64,000 nt of DNA from Mycolicibacterium rutilum (GTDB lineage Bacteria > Actinomycetota > Actinomycetes > Mycobacteriales > Mycobacteriaceae): positions 62,001 to 126,000 of the forward strand of contig NZ_LT629971.1 in NCBI RefSeq assembly GCF_900108565.1, given 5' to 3'. Shown piece after piece: positions 63,636 through 64,000 of this stretch. Every line of letters starts with the position of its first letter. The stretch's first letter is position 1. A program made the translations under genes and the position numbers. A model generated the notes under the pieces. It ran no database searches and was not told the origin of the DNA. It saw nothing but the letters and a program-made list of their open reading frames with translations.

Positions 63636-64000
63636 GTGAAGAAGCTAGTGCTGTGCTTCGACCGCGCCCGTCGCTATCCGGAACCGAGCGACGCGACCAA
63701 CGCGCACCGGCTGTTTCACCTTCTCGACGACCGCGCTGACCAGGTCACCTGGTATCACCCCGGCGTCGGGGTGCCCCGGTTGTGCTGGCGGGAAGCCGCC
63801 GCCGACGACGCCCGCGCCGCGATCGCCGAGGCCTACCAGTTCCTCGTGGATTGGTGGGAACCCGGCGACCGGATCTACATGTTCGGCGTCGGCCGCGGGG
63901 CGTACTGCGCGCAGACGCTGACCCGGCTGCTCAACACCGTCGGCGTGCTGCCCGACCTGATGGACTACGCGCTGGCCGCCTACACGTTGCCGCGCACCGC
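63636..64000 (+). CDS. DUF2235 hydrolase-like protein (3' end outside window)
   Basis: 121 codons visible from GTG 63636. Seen: LVLCFDR at the start, NAHRLFHLL, DRIYMFGVGRGAYCAQTL with a GxGxGA nucleophile-elbow-like turn in which Gly replaces the usual Ser. DUF2235 proteins are alpha/beta hydrolases, some being type VI phospholipases. The missing Ser may mean a changed activity. The gene continues beyond the window. Confidence 0.65.
   Translation, partial: MKKLVLCFDRARRYPEPSDATNAHRLFHLLDDRADQVTWYHPGVGVPRLCWREAAADDARAAIAEAYQFLVDWWEPGDRIYMFGVGRGAYCAQTLTRLLNTVGVLPDLMDYALAAYTLPRT

Noticed and set aside
62883..64000. Prophage at the right edge
   Set aside because: Only one lysin-like gene; no structural, integrase or phage-regulator genes in the visible part.

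Overview
The window is chromosomal DNA from a mycobacterium, most likely a rapid-growing Mycolicibacterium-type species. The marker genes are three mycolic-acid methyltransferases, hadA-hadB-hadC, mkl, lipG and a PE-PPE-domain hydrolase. They sit beside the rpmG-secE-nusG-rplK-rplA and rplJ-rplL blocks. The backbone is GC-rich with many GTG starts. Gene order is that of the M. tuberculosis Rv0634c-Rv0655 neighbourhood read backwards, with genes gained and lost. No species name can be given from sequence alone.

Layout. 1-11.4 kb holds mkl (3' end outside the window), rplL, rplJ with a probable L10 leader, an acidic secreted protein, a LuxR-type regulator with a one-base frameshift, and an overlapping operon of a GH38 alpha-mannosidase, a SurA-like small protein and a ROK sugar kinase. 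11.5-19.7 kb holds an EEP nuclease-fold protein, a nucleotidyltransferase-fold protein, a WYL regulator with two matching operator-like palindromes, DUF2243, two DinB-fold proteins, a TetR regulator with a near-perfect palindrome next to an MpaB-type oxygenase, an ABC1 kinase and lipG. 19.8-29.4 kb holds three mycolic-acid methyltransferases, a PE-PPE hydrolase, a second EEP protein, a small protein, a large LuxR regulator and an LpqN-type lipoprotein.

29.6-54.2 kb is an accessory, visibly lower-GC exopolysaccharide island lying where M. tuberculosis has rplA directly beside mmaA4. It encodes a nearly complete Wzx/Wzy-type machine: DUF4012 protein, BY-kinase/co-polymerase, low-molecular-weight tyrosine phosphatase, Wzy-like polymerase, Wzx flippase, two priming glycosyltransferases, one GT4 glycosyltransferase and two methyltransferases. 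Embedded in it is a phosphonate pathway: PEP mutase fused to a cytidylyltransferase, phosphonopyruvate decarboxylase, and an iron-dependent phosphonoacetaldehyde-reductase-like enzyme. There is also a cytidylyltransferase-PLP-enzyme fusion and two LicD-type transferases. Together they predict a mycobacterial surface glycan decorated with hydroxyethylphosphonate and possibly an aminoethyl-phosphonate or -phosphate. Two identical-length, inverted IS3-family copies bracket pepM-ppd-reductase-wzy, each with its own 3-bp target duplication. A 20-bp promoter-like motif recurs upstream of both priming-transferase operons and once near 25.4 kb.

54.8-64 kb returns to the conserved backbone: a small secreted protein, rplA, rplK, nusG, secE, tRNA-Trp, hadC, hadB, hadA, rpmG, tRNA-Met, tRNA-Thr, a NYN-domain protein, a metallo-beta-lactamase-fold hydrolase, a DUF2510 protein, a GH25-like protein and the start of a DUF2235 hydrolase.
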